This document shows positions 7,323 through 14,264 of a stretch of DNA of 64,000 nucleotides, piece after piece (the stretch's first letter is position 1; each line of letters begins with the position of its first letter). Position numbers and translations under genes: made by a program. The notes beneath the pieces are model-generated. The model was not told the origin of the DNA. It was given only the letters and a program-made list of their open reading frames with translations, and did no database searches. The DNA lies in assembly GCF_027484545.1 (NCBI RefSeq), contig NZ_JAIXST010000151.1, forward strand, positions 1 to 64,000, in the 5' to 3' direction. The DNA is from Runella sp. Its GTDB lineage: Bacteria > Bacteroidota > Bacteroidia > Cytophagales > Spirosomataceae.

Positions 7323-7353
7323 CAAATGTAGGGGAGCCACGCAGGATTGTCAA
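7323..7353 (-). promoter_or_regulatory. Promoter of the his operon
   Basis: On the minus strand TTGACA (7353-7348), a 17-base spacer and TACATTTG (7330-7323) match the Bacteroidota -33 TTG / -7 TAnnTTTG pattern exactly. Transcription would start about 5-7 bases downstream, near 7317, leaving a leader of roughly 200 bases before hisG that contains the His leader peptide. Confidence 0.7.
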
Positions 7354-7377
7354 GGATTTGTACAAAAAAAGCAGAAT

Positions 7378-8358
7378 TTACCCTAAAACAACCCCCAAAT
7401 TCAGTTTTTGGGCTTTTCGGACCAGATAGCTTGCTACGGCTAAATCCTGAGCGGCATTGCCGACGGATTTAAAAACTGTTATTTCACCCGAAGAGGCACG
7501 TCCTGGTTTTGTTCCCAATACAATTTCTCCCAATTCAGCAAAAATAGAATCAGCTTCAAAAAGCCCTTCCTGAATGGGTAAAACTACATCGCCTGCTTCG
7601 GCTAACGCAGCGCTCCGTTGGTCAACTACTATTTTAGCGCTTTGCATGGTAAGTCCTGGAATTTCGCGGGCATCCGAACGATAAGAGCCAACGCCGTTGA
7701 TATGAACGCCTTTTTTTAGGTATTGATGTTCAAAAACGGGAACGTTGGAGGTAGTAGCCGTGCAAATAATGTCGGCTTCGAGCAGTTGTTTGGGCTGAGA
7801 GGCAGCTTCCACGTTAATGCCCAATGTATTTTGCATTTCGATACAAAATGCCTCGGCCTTGGCCGTATTTTTTCCAAAAACCAATACTTTTTCCAGCGAA
7901 CGAACTGCCGCGACTCCTTTTACTTGAGTTCGTGCCTGCGCACCGGTTCCAAAAACAGCCAGAACACTTGCGTCTTTTCGTGCCAACAAATCAGTTGCTA
8001 ATCCGGACGCAGCGCCCGTCCGCAAAGCCGTTAAGTATTCTGCATCCAAGAGTGCCAACGGTTGCCCGTTTGTTCCGTCCATGATTAGCATCAGCCCGTG
8101 AATCAATGGAAGGTTTTGGATAGGGTTATCTCGAAAAATAGTCACCATTTTCAAACCCACCGCTTCTGTGGATGGCAGGTACACTGGCATAAACAAGGTT
8201 TGGGCATTTTGCTCCGGTTGCGGCAAATTGACCCGCAAAGGCACCACCGCCTCCCCCGACGAAAGACTCCGAAAAGCATCTTTCATCAGTTCGATGGCTT
8301 CCGACATGGTAAGAGCTTCTTCAACAACTTGGCGAGAGAAATAACGGAGAGTTTCCAT
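7378..8358 (-). CDS. Ornithine-cyclodeaminase-family enzyme, probable delta1-pyrroline-2-carboxylate reductase
   Basis: 326 residues of the OCD/mu-crystallin family. It has the substrate-binding N-terminal part (PLRVNLPQPEQ, LFMPVYLPS), KMVTIFRDNP, LLDAEYLTALRTGAASGLAT, and the Rossmann glycine motif VFGTGAQARTQ, then GVGSYRSDAREIP and VVDQRSAALAEAGDV. Family members reduce cyclic imino acids or deaminate ornithine. The adjacent gene 45 bases upstream is a trans-3-hydroxy-L-proline dehydratase whose product is delta1-pyrroline-2-carboxylate, so reduction to L-proline (LhpI-type) is the best assignment. ATG 8358 (METLRYFS) is preferred to a start 12 bases earlier. The stop at 7378 lies just upstream of the his promoter. 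Confidence 0.8.
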   Translation of the reverse strand: METLRYFSRQVVEEALTMSEAIELMKDAFRSLSSGEAVVPLRVNLPQPEQNAQTLFMPVYLPSTEAVGLKMVTIFRDNPIQNLPLIHGLMLIMDGTNGQPLALLDAEYLTALRTGAASGLATDLLARKDASVLAVFGTGAQARTQVKGVAAVRSLEKVLVFGKNTAKAEAFCIEMQNTLGINVEAASQPKQLLEADIICTATTSNVPVFEHQYLKKGVHINGVGSYRSDAREIPGLTMQSAKIVVDQRSAALAEAGDVVLPIQEGLFEADSIFAELGEIVLGTKPGRASSGEITVFKSVGNAAQDLAVASYLVRKAQKLNLGVVLG

Positions 8359-8403
8359 TGGATAGAACACTGATTTTTAAGATTCTTATGATTGGTTAAG
8401 CCG

Positions 8404-9459
8404 TTACCTCAGAAAAAATCCCTTTCCCAACTCGTCGTCGGGGTCGAGTAAAAAAGTGTTTTTCCCACAAATATGGGCATTGCCTTCTACTTCGGGAACG
8501 ATGGCTTCGTGTGGACCAAACGTAGTTATTGATTTGACCGAAGCTACGAATTTACTGCCAACAATACTCTCAATCACCATCGGTTGCCCCACCGCTAATT
8601 CTCCGCGTGCATGATGCAACGCTACCCGCCCGCTTACGCCCGTTCCTGTGGGGCTTCGGTCCACTTCGCCGTCGGCAAAAATGCAGACATTACGGCTGTC
8701 AGTGCCTTCAGAATGTCCTTTACCGTAAAATATAGTTCCGTAAAGAAAACTTAAATCCGGCTCAAACGGATGAACAATTTCAAATTGCTCCATAACCGCG
8801 TTTTTGATGGCCATTCCTTTTTCAATCAACGTGCGGTAATCGGCCATGGTCATCCCAATTCCTAATTTATTCGCATCCACGTAAGCATAAAAAGCCCCGC
8901 CGTAGACCACATCAAACAGCACATCTCCCAAGCCTTCTACAAATAGGATTTGGTCTTTGAGCAGTACAAATGAAGGAACATTTTCAAATTTGACGGATTG
9001 AACACAGCCGTTATTGATGTTGGCGAATGCTGTAATTAAACCGGCAGGTGCATCAATCCGGACTGTAGTGACGGGTTCCATTGGCTGAATCAAACCTAAT
9101 TCAACGGCTACTTTGGTAACTGCGATAATTCCGTGACCACACATGGAGCTGTAGCCTTCATTATGCAGGAAAATGACCCCAAAATCTGCGTTTTCGGTCA
9201 CGGGTTCGGTAAGGATACAACCGTACATATCGGCATGACCGCGCGGCTCCCACATCAACGCTTTCCGCAGGTAATCAAGGTTGTTTTTCAAGAAAGCGCG
9301 ACGTTCCAAAATTGTTTTTCCTTCAATAACGGGCAGCCCACTCGTAATAATTCGCAAAGGTTCGCCGCCCGTGTGAGCATCAATCGCGGTGATTTGGAGC
9401 CAATGAGGAGGTGGATTCCAAAGATTTAGGGAAGCGAGGCGTTCAGAAAAAGAAATCAT
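8404..9459 (-). CDS. trans-3-hydroxy-L-proline dehydratase (proline-racemase fold)
   Basis: 351 residues of the proline racemase superfamily. The first catalytic Cys is present in SSMCGHGI (Cys107). The second catalytic position, Cys in proline racemase and hydroxyproline epimerase (SPCGTG), is Thr271 in RSPTGTGVSGR. Cys plus Thr is the known signature of trans-3-hydroxy-L-proline dehydratase (human C14orf149/L3HYPDH), which forms delta1-pyrroline-2-carboxylate. The other family blocks IDAHTGGEPLRI and MWEPRGHADMYG are intact. It is followed on the same strand by the probable reductase that would complete conversion to L-proline. It diverges from the Gly/Tyr-rich secreted protein at 9541. Confidence 0.88.
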   Translation of the reverse strand: MISFSERLASLNLWNPPPHWLQITAIDAHTGGEPLRIITSGLPVIEGKTILERRAFLKNNLDYLRKALMWEPRGHADMYGCILTEPVTENADFGVIFLHNEGYSSMCGHGIIAVTKVAVELGLIQPMEPVTTVRIDAPAGLITAFANINNGCVQSVKFENVPSFVLLKDQILFVEGLGDVLFDVVYGGAFYAYVDANKLGIGMTMADYRTLIEKGMAIKNAVMEQFEIVHPFEPDLSFLYGTIFYGKGHSEGTDSRNVCIFADGEVDRSPTGTGVSGRVALHHARGELAVGQPMVIESIVGSKFVASVKSITTFGPHEAIVPEVEGNAHICGKNTFLLDPDDELGKGFFLR

Positions 9460-9485
9460 AAAAATAATCCTGTGTTGTACTATTT

Positions 9486-9514
9486 TTGAAAGTGAGTCGA
9501 AATAACTAAATTTC
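9486..9514 (+). promoter_or_regulatory. Possible promoter for the Gly/Tyr-rich secreted protein gene
   Basis: TTG (9486-9488), 18 bases, then TAAATTTC (9507-9514), one base off the TAnnTTTG consensus, 27 bases before the ATG at 9541. It is in the divergent gap with the hydroxyproline dehydratase gene. Weak evidence. Confidence 0.35.
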
Positions 9515-9540
9515 GGACACTTTCCTAAAAAACGTACAAG

Positions 9541-10011
9541 ATGAAAATAGGTATTTTACCATTTAGCGTATTCATAACTCTTTTAATAAGCTATCAGTCA
9601 ATGGCTCAATATGGGGGCTACGGCGGTGGCTATGGCGGCTACGGTGGTGGATACGGTCGTAACAGTGCGATGAACCAACTCCCTCAAACACCCAAAAAGC
9701 CACCTACCTCTGATCAAATTGCGGAAGAACAAACCAAGTGGATGAACAAAAAATTGAAGCTTACGGAAGATCAGGCAATATCCATAGAAATGGCCAATTT
9801 GGACCATGCTTTACAGTTGAGCGATTACCAAGAGGCATTTATGAAAACCCACGCTAACATACGCCCGACACCGCAGGAAATTCAACAGATCAGAACGACC
9901 GTTGATAAATGGCAGGCAGACAAAGACGCTAAATTTCAGACCATTCTGACTCCTGAACAGTGGGAAATTTACCAAAAGAAAAAGAAAGGGATGCCCCATA
10001 CGACTCAATAA
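9541..10011 (+). CDS. Secreted protein with a Gly-Tyr repeat and a Spy/CpxP-like helical region
   Basis: 156 residues. The signal peptide (MKIGILPFSVFITLLISYQSMA) is followed by a low-complexity Gly-Gly-Tyr segment (residues 23-39, YGGYGGGYGG repeated). An alpha-helical region follows with LKLTEDQAISIEMANLDHAL and FQTILTPEQWEIYQKKKK, the paired LTxxQ-like pattern of periplasmic Spy/CpxP-type or Bacteroidota 'LTEDQ' proteins. These relatives are envelope-stress chaperones or sensors; function here is unknown. It stands alone, convergent with the D-amino-acid dehydrogenase gene 9 bases downstream. Confidence 0.7.
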   Translation: MKIGILPFSVFITLLISYQSMAQYGGYGGGYGGYGGGYGRNSAMNQLPQTPKKPPTSDQIAEEQTKWMNKKLKLTEDQAISIEMANLDHALQLSDYQEAFMKTHANIRPTPQEIQQIRTTVDKWQADKDAKFQTILTPEQWEIYQKKKKGMPHTTQ

Positions 10012-10020
10012 AGGCCTGAT

Positions 10021-11268
10021 TTACGTAAACCGCAATGGATTAAAAGCATTGATATTCATTGCGGGGATTTTACCGGTCACTACCTCTGAAACGAGTTTAC
10101 CCGTGGCTGGCCCCAGACTGACTCCCATCATGCCGTGTCCCGTGGCGAGAGTGACGTTATCAAACCCTTTGACCCTTCCAATGTAGGGCAGGCCGTCGGG
10201 AGAACAGGGGCGCAGGCCGCTCCATACTTTTTCTTTTTCAGGCAGAGCCACTTCGATTTCGGGGTAATAATTGTTAATGCCCTGCACTATCCCCCTGACC
10301 CGGTTCATGTTGACGGTCAAATCCGTTCCGGCCACTTCCAGCGTACCGGCAAAGCGCAAATCACCACCCATAGGAGTAGCGGTGGCACGCGCTTCGAGCA
10401 TAATGGCAGGGACTTCAATGTTGTTTTTTACGTTTTTAAGCATAAAACTGTACCCTTTTCCTCCCTGTAAAGGCAACGAAATGCCCAGTTTCTCCGTTAA
10501 AATCGGAGACCAGGCACCGGCAGCAATGATAAGTTCTTCGGTTTCATGTTTGCTGTTTGCCGTTTGAACCGCCGTTATTTTATTACCTTTTCTCTCAAAG
10601 CCAATGACTTCTTCGTTTTCCAGTACGTTGACACCTTGCTTTTTTAAGTAAGCCAACAGGTTTTTAATCAACAAATTAGGAGTAATATGAGCATCGCCAG
10701 GGTAATACACGCCTCCTCTTACATCTACGCGTATGTGAGGTTCGAGGGCTTGTACCTGTTGGCCGTTCAGAATTTCTGCAACTACGCCCGCACGGTTAGC
10801 CAAATGAGCTTCTTCGGCCATTTCGTGTTCGGTGTCGGCATTTTTATACAGCATCAACAATCCGCGCTCGTGCCAGCCAAAATCGACCTCTCCCGAGGCT
10901 GCTAATTCTTGAAACAACGTTTTACTCAACAGACTGATGTCCCGTAAAATAGGAATGGAGCGCTGTACGTGTTCTTCGGTCGAATGTTTCCAAAACAACA
11001 TCCCCCAACGCATCAAATCTAAACTCAATCGTGGTTTTACGTAAAATGGACTGGTGGATTTGAGCATCCATTGTAGGCCTTTGGAAATCATTCCTGGTTG
11101 AGCCAAGGGTACGATGTGGCTCGGAACAATCATCCCCGCGTTTCCAAAAGAACAGCCGTCAGAAAAATTGCCTTGTTCAATAATAGTGACCTGATGCCCT
11201 GCTTTTTGAAGGTAATAAGCCGAAAACAGGCCGCTTACGCCACCTCCGATGATTGTAACTGAGTTCAT
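10021..11268 (-). CDS. FAD-dependent D-amino-acid dehydrogenase (possibly acting on D-hydroxyproline)
   Basis: 415 residues of the DAO/DadA family. It has the N-terminal dinucleotide-binding motif VTIIGGGVSGLFSAYYL (Gly8-Gly9-Gly10-x-x-Gly13), CSFGNAGMIVPSHIVPLAQPGM, a central oxidase fold, and the C-terminal FAD segment WSGLRPCSPDGLPYIGR ... ATGHGMMGVSLGPATG. It oxidises a D-amino acid to an imino acid and passes electrons to a quinone or oxygen. The neighbouring 3-hydroxyproline genes and the 2-oxoglutarate-semialdehyde dehydrogenase elsewhere in the window suggest cis-4-hydroxy-D-proline as a possible substrate, but no epimerase or deaminase for that route is visible here. Confidence 0.82.
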   Translation of the reverse strand: MNSVTIIGGGVSGLFSAYYLQKAGHQVTIIEQGNFSDGCSFGNAGMIVPSHIVPLAQPGMISKGLQWMLKSTSPFYVKPRLSLDLMRWGMLFWKHSTEEHVQRSIPILRDISLLSKTLFQELAASGEVDFGWHERGLLMLYKNADTEHEMAEEAHLANRAGVVAEILNGQQVQALEPHIRVDVRGGVYYPGDAHITPNLLIKNLLAYLKKQGVNVLENEEVIGFERKGNKITAVQTANSKHETEELIIAAGAWSPILTEKLGISLPLQGGKGYSFMLKNVKNNIEVPAIMLEARATATPMGGDLRFAGTLEVAGTDLTVNMNRVRGIVQGINNYYPEIEVALPEKEKVWSGLRPCSPDGLPYIGRVKGFDNVTLATGHGMMGVSLGPATGKLVSEVVTGKIPAMNINAFNPLRFT

Positions 11269-11303
11269 TCTTTTTGTTAGTTGGGATGTCGAATTTTCGG
11301 GGT

Positions 11304-11311
11304 CAAAGTTA
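11304..11311 (-). promoter_or_regulatory. -7 element for the D-amino-acid dehydrogenase gene
   Basis: Minus strand TAACTTTG matches TAnnTTTG exactly, 36 bases before the ATG at 11268. No clear TTG is found 20 bases further upstream, so only half of the promoter is supported. Confidence 0.4.
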
Positions 11312-11396
11312 CAACGCTCCTCGGGAGTTTCGGTAGGCTATTTTTGATGAATTTTGATAAAATATTGACTTATCCTAAAGGAGTTATTTTATAAAA

Positions 11397-12149
11397 TTGC
11401 TTGCCTTGTTCAGATTTGTCGTATTTTTTGCTAAACAGGGCAACAGATTTCCGATTGTCATTGAAAAAACGAAACCGTATCTCGACGCTGTTAAAGTAGT
11501 TTCCAACGATAAAGAATTGCCCATTCGAGTTGTTTTGGATGTTAGAGCAGGTCATGCGTTGATGTTGAACACCTCCATCAATAATTTACAACTTCCCCAA
11601 AAAGTAGTAAAAGCACAGTTGGGCGTAGGATTGGCAGGGGTTATTAACGGCCACATTGGGCGTGTGCCTAAAGTGCGCATTGGTAATTATGAACTGACCG
11701 ACGTACTGACCACTTTTTCCGACAGCAGTGCATTTGGGGTGAAAATCACCGATCAATTTCCCCAAAGAGACAGCAATTTAGGAGGGGAGTTGTTGAGCCG
11801 TTTTAAGGTGACTTTCAATTACGAAGCGGGCTATATCGTCTTAAAACCTAACAAAAGACGATTTAAAGATGCTTTTGAACACGATATGAGCGGAATGGAC
11901 GTGCGAGCTAAGGGAAATGGTTTTCGGCAATATTTTGTGGCCAATGTGGTCGAAAATTCACCGGCGTTTCTGGCAGGGTTGCAGGAAGGGGATGAGTTGC
12001 TTTTTATCAACAATGAATCGGTGGAAGAACTCGCGCTGTCAGAACTGTATCAACGGTTTCAGCGCAAAGAAGGAAAAGAAATGCACGTGGTTGTGCGCAG
12101 TAACGGGCGGTTGGTATCGGCCGATTTTGTGTTGAAACGTTTTATTTGA
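11397..12149 (+). pseudogene. N-terminally truncated aspartyl-protease-like/PDZ protein
   Basis: About 250 residues are open from a TTG at 11397; an in-frame TAA at 11376 closes the frame upstream. Residues 18-160 match the second half of Bacteroidota retropepsin-like proteins, including GLAGVINGHIGRVPKVRIG and NLGGELLSRFKVTFNYE. Residues 160-250 form a PDZ domain (NVVENSPAFLAGLQEGDELLFINN). The family normally has a signal peptide, a first protease-like half and a D-T/S-G catalytic motif. Here the whole N-terminal half is missing and the expected DTGA reads DVRA (VVLDVRAGH). A 5' deletion with loss of the active site is the simplest reading. Confidence 0.7.
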
Positions 12150-12169
12150 AAATCAATGGAAAGAAACCC

Positions 12170-14170
12170 TTAACGCATTAAATACACGGTTCCTCGTTTT
12201 TTATCTGTTTTGCCATTTAAATAACGCAATCCAATCAAGAACGAGTAAGGGCCATCTGCGGCTATTTTATCCTCGTACATACCGTCCCAAAGGGGAGTAT
12301 CCACTGACATATCTTTGCCGGAATGAATTGGCTCACCCCATCTGTTGAATACAATAAATTGCTCAATTCGCTCTAAACAGCCGCAAAAAACTTTGAAAGT
12401 GTCGTTTTGTTTATCTCCATTTGGTGTAAAAACGTCCGGAAAGAAAAATGGGCAAGGTTTTACCGTCACTTTAATCGGAATACTCCTCTCGCATGACGTA
12501 CCCTTATTGTAGGTAATGGTATAAGTAATATCATCCAGTGGTTTTACCATGATATCGGGGCAATTTATACACCCCACAGTAGGCAACCAATCATACGAAA
12601 AATCACCTGCGACGTTGGGCTTCCCGGTCAGCAAAACACTATCTCCCAACATCAAAGAATATTGGGTCTTTTTGATGAATTCTTTATCGGGAAGTGGTTC
12701 AAAAACTGTGAGATGAACGGTAACAAGGCTATCACAATCACGGGGACGCTTGACTCCTACGAGATGTACTCCACTTTTCTTCAAAGCTGTATTACCAACC
12801 ATGAGGCTGTCTCCTTGGCAAATGGATTTTGAGATACCTATTCTTGGTAAAAGGCGTACACTAAGGTCAATTGTCGTAACACTGTCACAAAGGTTTGCTC
12901 GTTTTATTCGCCTTGTATAGACCCCTCCGTGCTTTATTGCTGTATCGCCCAGCATGTAAGTTTCTTCTTCACACATCGTTACCTTAGCGGCATATCGCGT
13001 GAGTGCTACAACCATTAGCGTAGTATTCACAATGCTGTCACATTGGTTTATCCTTTTTAAGGTATCACTGTAAACCCCTGATTTGTTGTAGGTACGGCTT
13101 CCTACTTTCACTACATCTCCTTCACATATCGTTAATTTTTGGTTTAAGAGTCCTCTTGAGTTTACTTTTAGGTGAACCGTAACGATAGAATCACAGTAAC
13201 CCGCACGGGGTATCCTTACGTAGGTGGTTTCGCTTTTTGTCGCCCTGATTGTTTGTCCTGAAAGCTTTAAAATATCGCCTTCGCAAGCGGTAAAAGGATA
13301 AGACACCACTTGCACATCCGTAGCAGGGTTGAACTCAAACCGTATTTCGCAATTTTCGTCTAAGCTTGAAAAAGGCTTTACCTTCACAAATACCGCACTA
13401 TTTTTATTGAATTTAGTCTTGATTTGGTTAGTCTTTTGGCCATTAAACCACTCATAAGCAGCAAAACCATCGGGCGCTTTGAGGATGATGGTAGAATCTT
13501 CCTGACAATATACTCCCGTTCTGATTTCTGACTTGATGAGCTCCGCGTCAAAATAGGCATAGCCCCAATGCCCACCTTCTGTACAGTCTTGCGCACGGAT
13601 GGAAATGGTAATTTTTTTGCCAATATATTGGCGCAAATCAATGCTGCCTGTAGTCCAGTCTCGATAAATAAGGTTACTTTTTTCTTTAAATCCCGGGATT
13701 CCGCGCCCCGCAGCTACTTCATAAAATCCGCAGGGAGCCTTCTCTCCATCTATCTGTACAAGAATCGAAAAAGCAGGTTGTTTGAAAGTAGGATGACCGG
13801 GGTCTTGCAACACAACGGCAAACTTGTACTGAAAAAGGCTTTTTTCCTGCGTAGCAACAAATGTGGTACTGATCTTATCATAATAAGAACCCGTTGAAGA
13901 GTTTCCGATACGGGCTGAATAGCTACTCCCGGCCGCCACCGTGGCAATGCCAACTCTGGGATCCGGTCCGTCTGCCGCAGAAGTGATTTTATGCCCCATA
14001 TTAAGCGTACCTGCTCTTTCATTACGAAACAGCGTTACAAATCCATTTTCATGCACATTTCCATATGATAAAGTCCATCCTTCAAATGTACCGCGTTCAA
14101 AACCGATGTTGTCTTGAGCCAGTGCGGCACACGAGGTCAAAACTGTCAAGAGCCAAGGAAGCGTTTTCAT
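12170..14170 (-). CDS. Secreted multidomain protein with type-B (gliding-associated) C-terminal domain
   Basis: 666 residues. A signal peptide ends at ALAQ, residue 19. The N-terminal part (20-220) looks like a lectin- or jelly-roll-type domain (GFERGTFEGWTLSYGN). From about 293 to 488 there are four tandem repeats of roughly 50 residues built on CEGD...G......SG.Y......CDSIV.V.L.V. The C-terminus carries CPFFFPDVFTPNGDKQNDTFKVF, FNRWGEPIHSG and LWDGMYEDKIAADGPYSF, the CHU_C/type-B sorting domain recognised by the type IX secretion system. Export to the surface or medium is expected. It is the last gene of a 12-gene leftward envelope run; partner and ligand are unknown. Confidence 0.85.
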   Translation of the reverse strand: MKTLPWLLTVLTSCAALAQDNIGFERGTFEGWTLSYGNVHENGFVTLFRNERAGTLNMGHKITSAADGPDPRVGIATVAAGSSYSARIGNSSTGSYYDKISTTFVATQEKSLFQYKFAVVLQDPGHPTFKQPAFSILVQIDGEKAPCGFYEVAAGRGIPGFKEKSNLIYRDWTTGSIDLRQYIGKKITISIRAQDCTEGGHWGYAYFDAELIKSEIRTGVYCQEDSTIILKAPDGFAAYEWFNGQKTNQIKTKFNKNSAVFVKVKPFSSLDENCEIRFEFNPATDVQVVSYPFTACEGDILKLSGQTIRATKSETTYVRIPRAGYCDSIVTVHLKVNSRGLLNQKLTICEGDVVKVGSRTYNKSGVYSDTLKRINQCDSIVNTTLMVVALTRYAAKVTMCEEETYMLGDTAIKHGGVYTRRIKRANLCDSVTTIDLSVRLLPRIGISKSICQGDSLMVGNTALKKSGVHLVGVKRPRDCDSLVTVHLTVFEPLPDKEFIKKTQYSLMLGDSVLLTGKPNVAGDFSYDWLPTVGCINCPDIMVKPLDDITYTITYNKGTSCERSIPIKVTVKPCPFFFPDVFTPNGDKQNDTFKVFCGCLERIEQFIVFNRWGEPIHSGKDMSVDTPLWDGMYEDKIAADGPYSFLIGLRYLNGKTDKKRGTVYLMR

Positions 14171-14231
14171 ACGTAATTAGTTAAATTCCAACACAATGAT
14201 AAAGCCAAGAGCGTACTTCAAAGGGCTTTTT

Positions 14232-14260
14232 CTTAGGACTGATTAAATTGGAGTCCTAAG
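14232..14260. terminator. Hairpin between the 710-residue and 666-residue genes
   Basis: CTTAGGACT (14232-14240) and AGTCCTAAG (14252-14260) form a 9-bp stem. A T6 run follows on the plus strand only; on the minus (coding) strand it is an A-flanked hairpin just after the stop at 14265. It may reduce readthrough into the downstream gene, but a minus-strand intrinsic terminator is not convincing. Confidence 0.4.
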
Positions 14261-14264
14261 TTTT

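Noticed and set aside
8404-9459. Proline racemase or 4-hydroxyproline 2-epimerase
   Set aside because: These need a second catalytic Cys; the residue here is Thr271 (SPTGTG), as in trans-3-hydroxy-L-proline dehydratase.
9598-9660. The GGCTACGG-rich tract as a CRISPR-like or minisatellite array
   Set aside because: It is the coding sequence of a Gly-Tyr repeat directly after a signal peptide, with no spacers.
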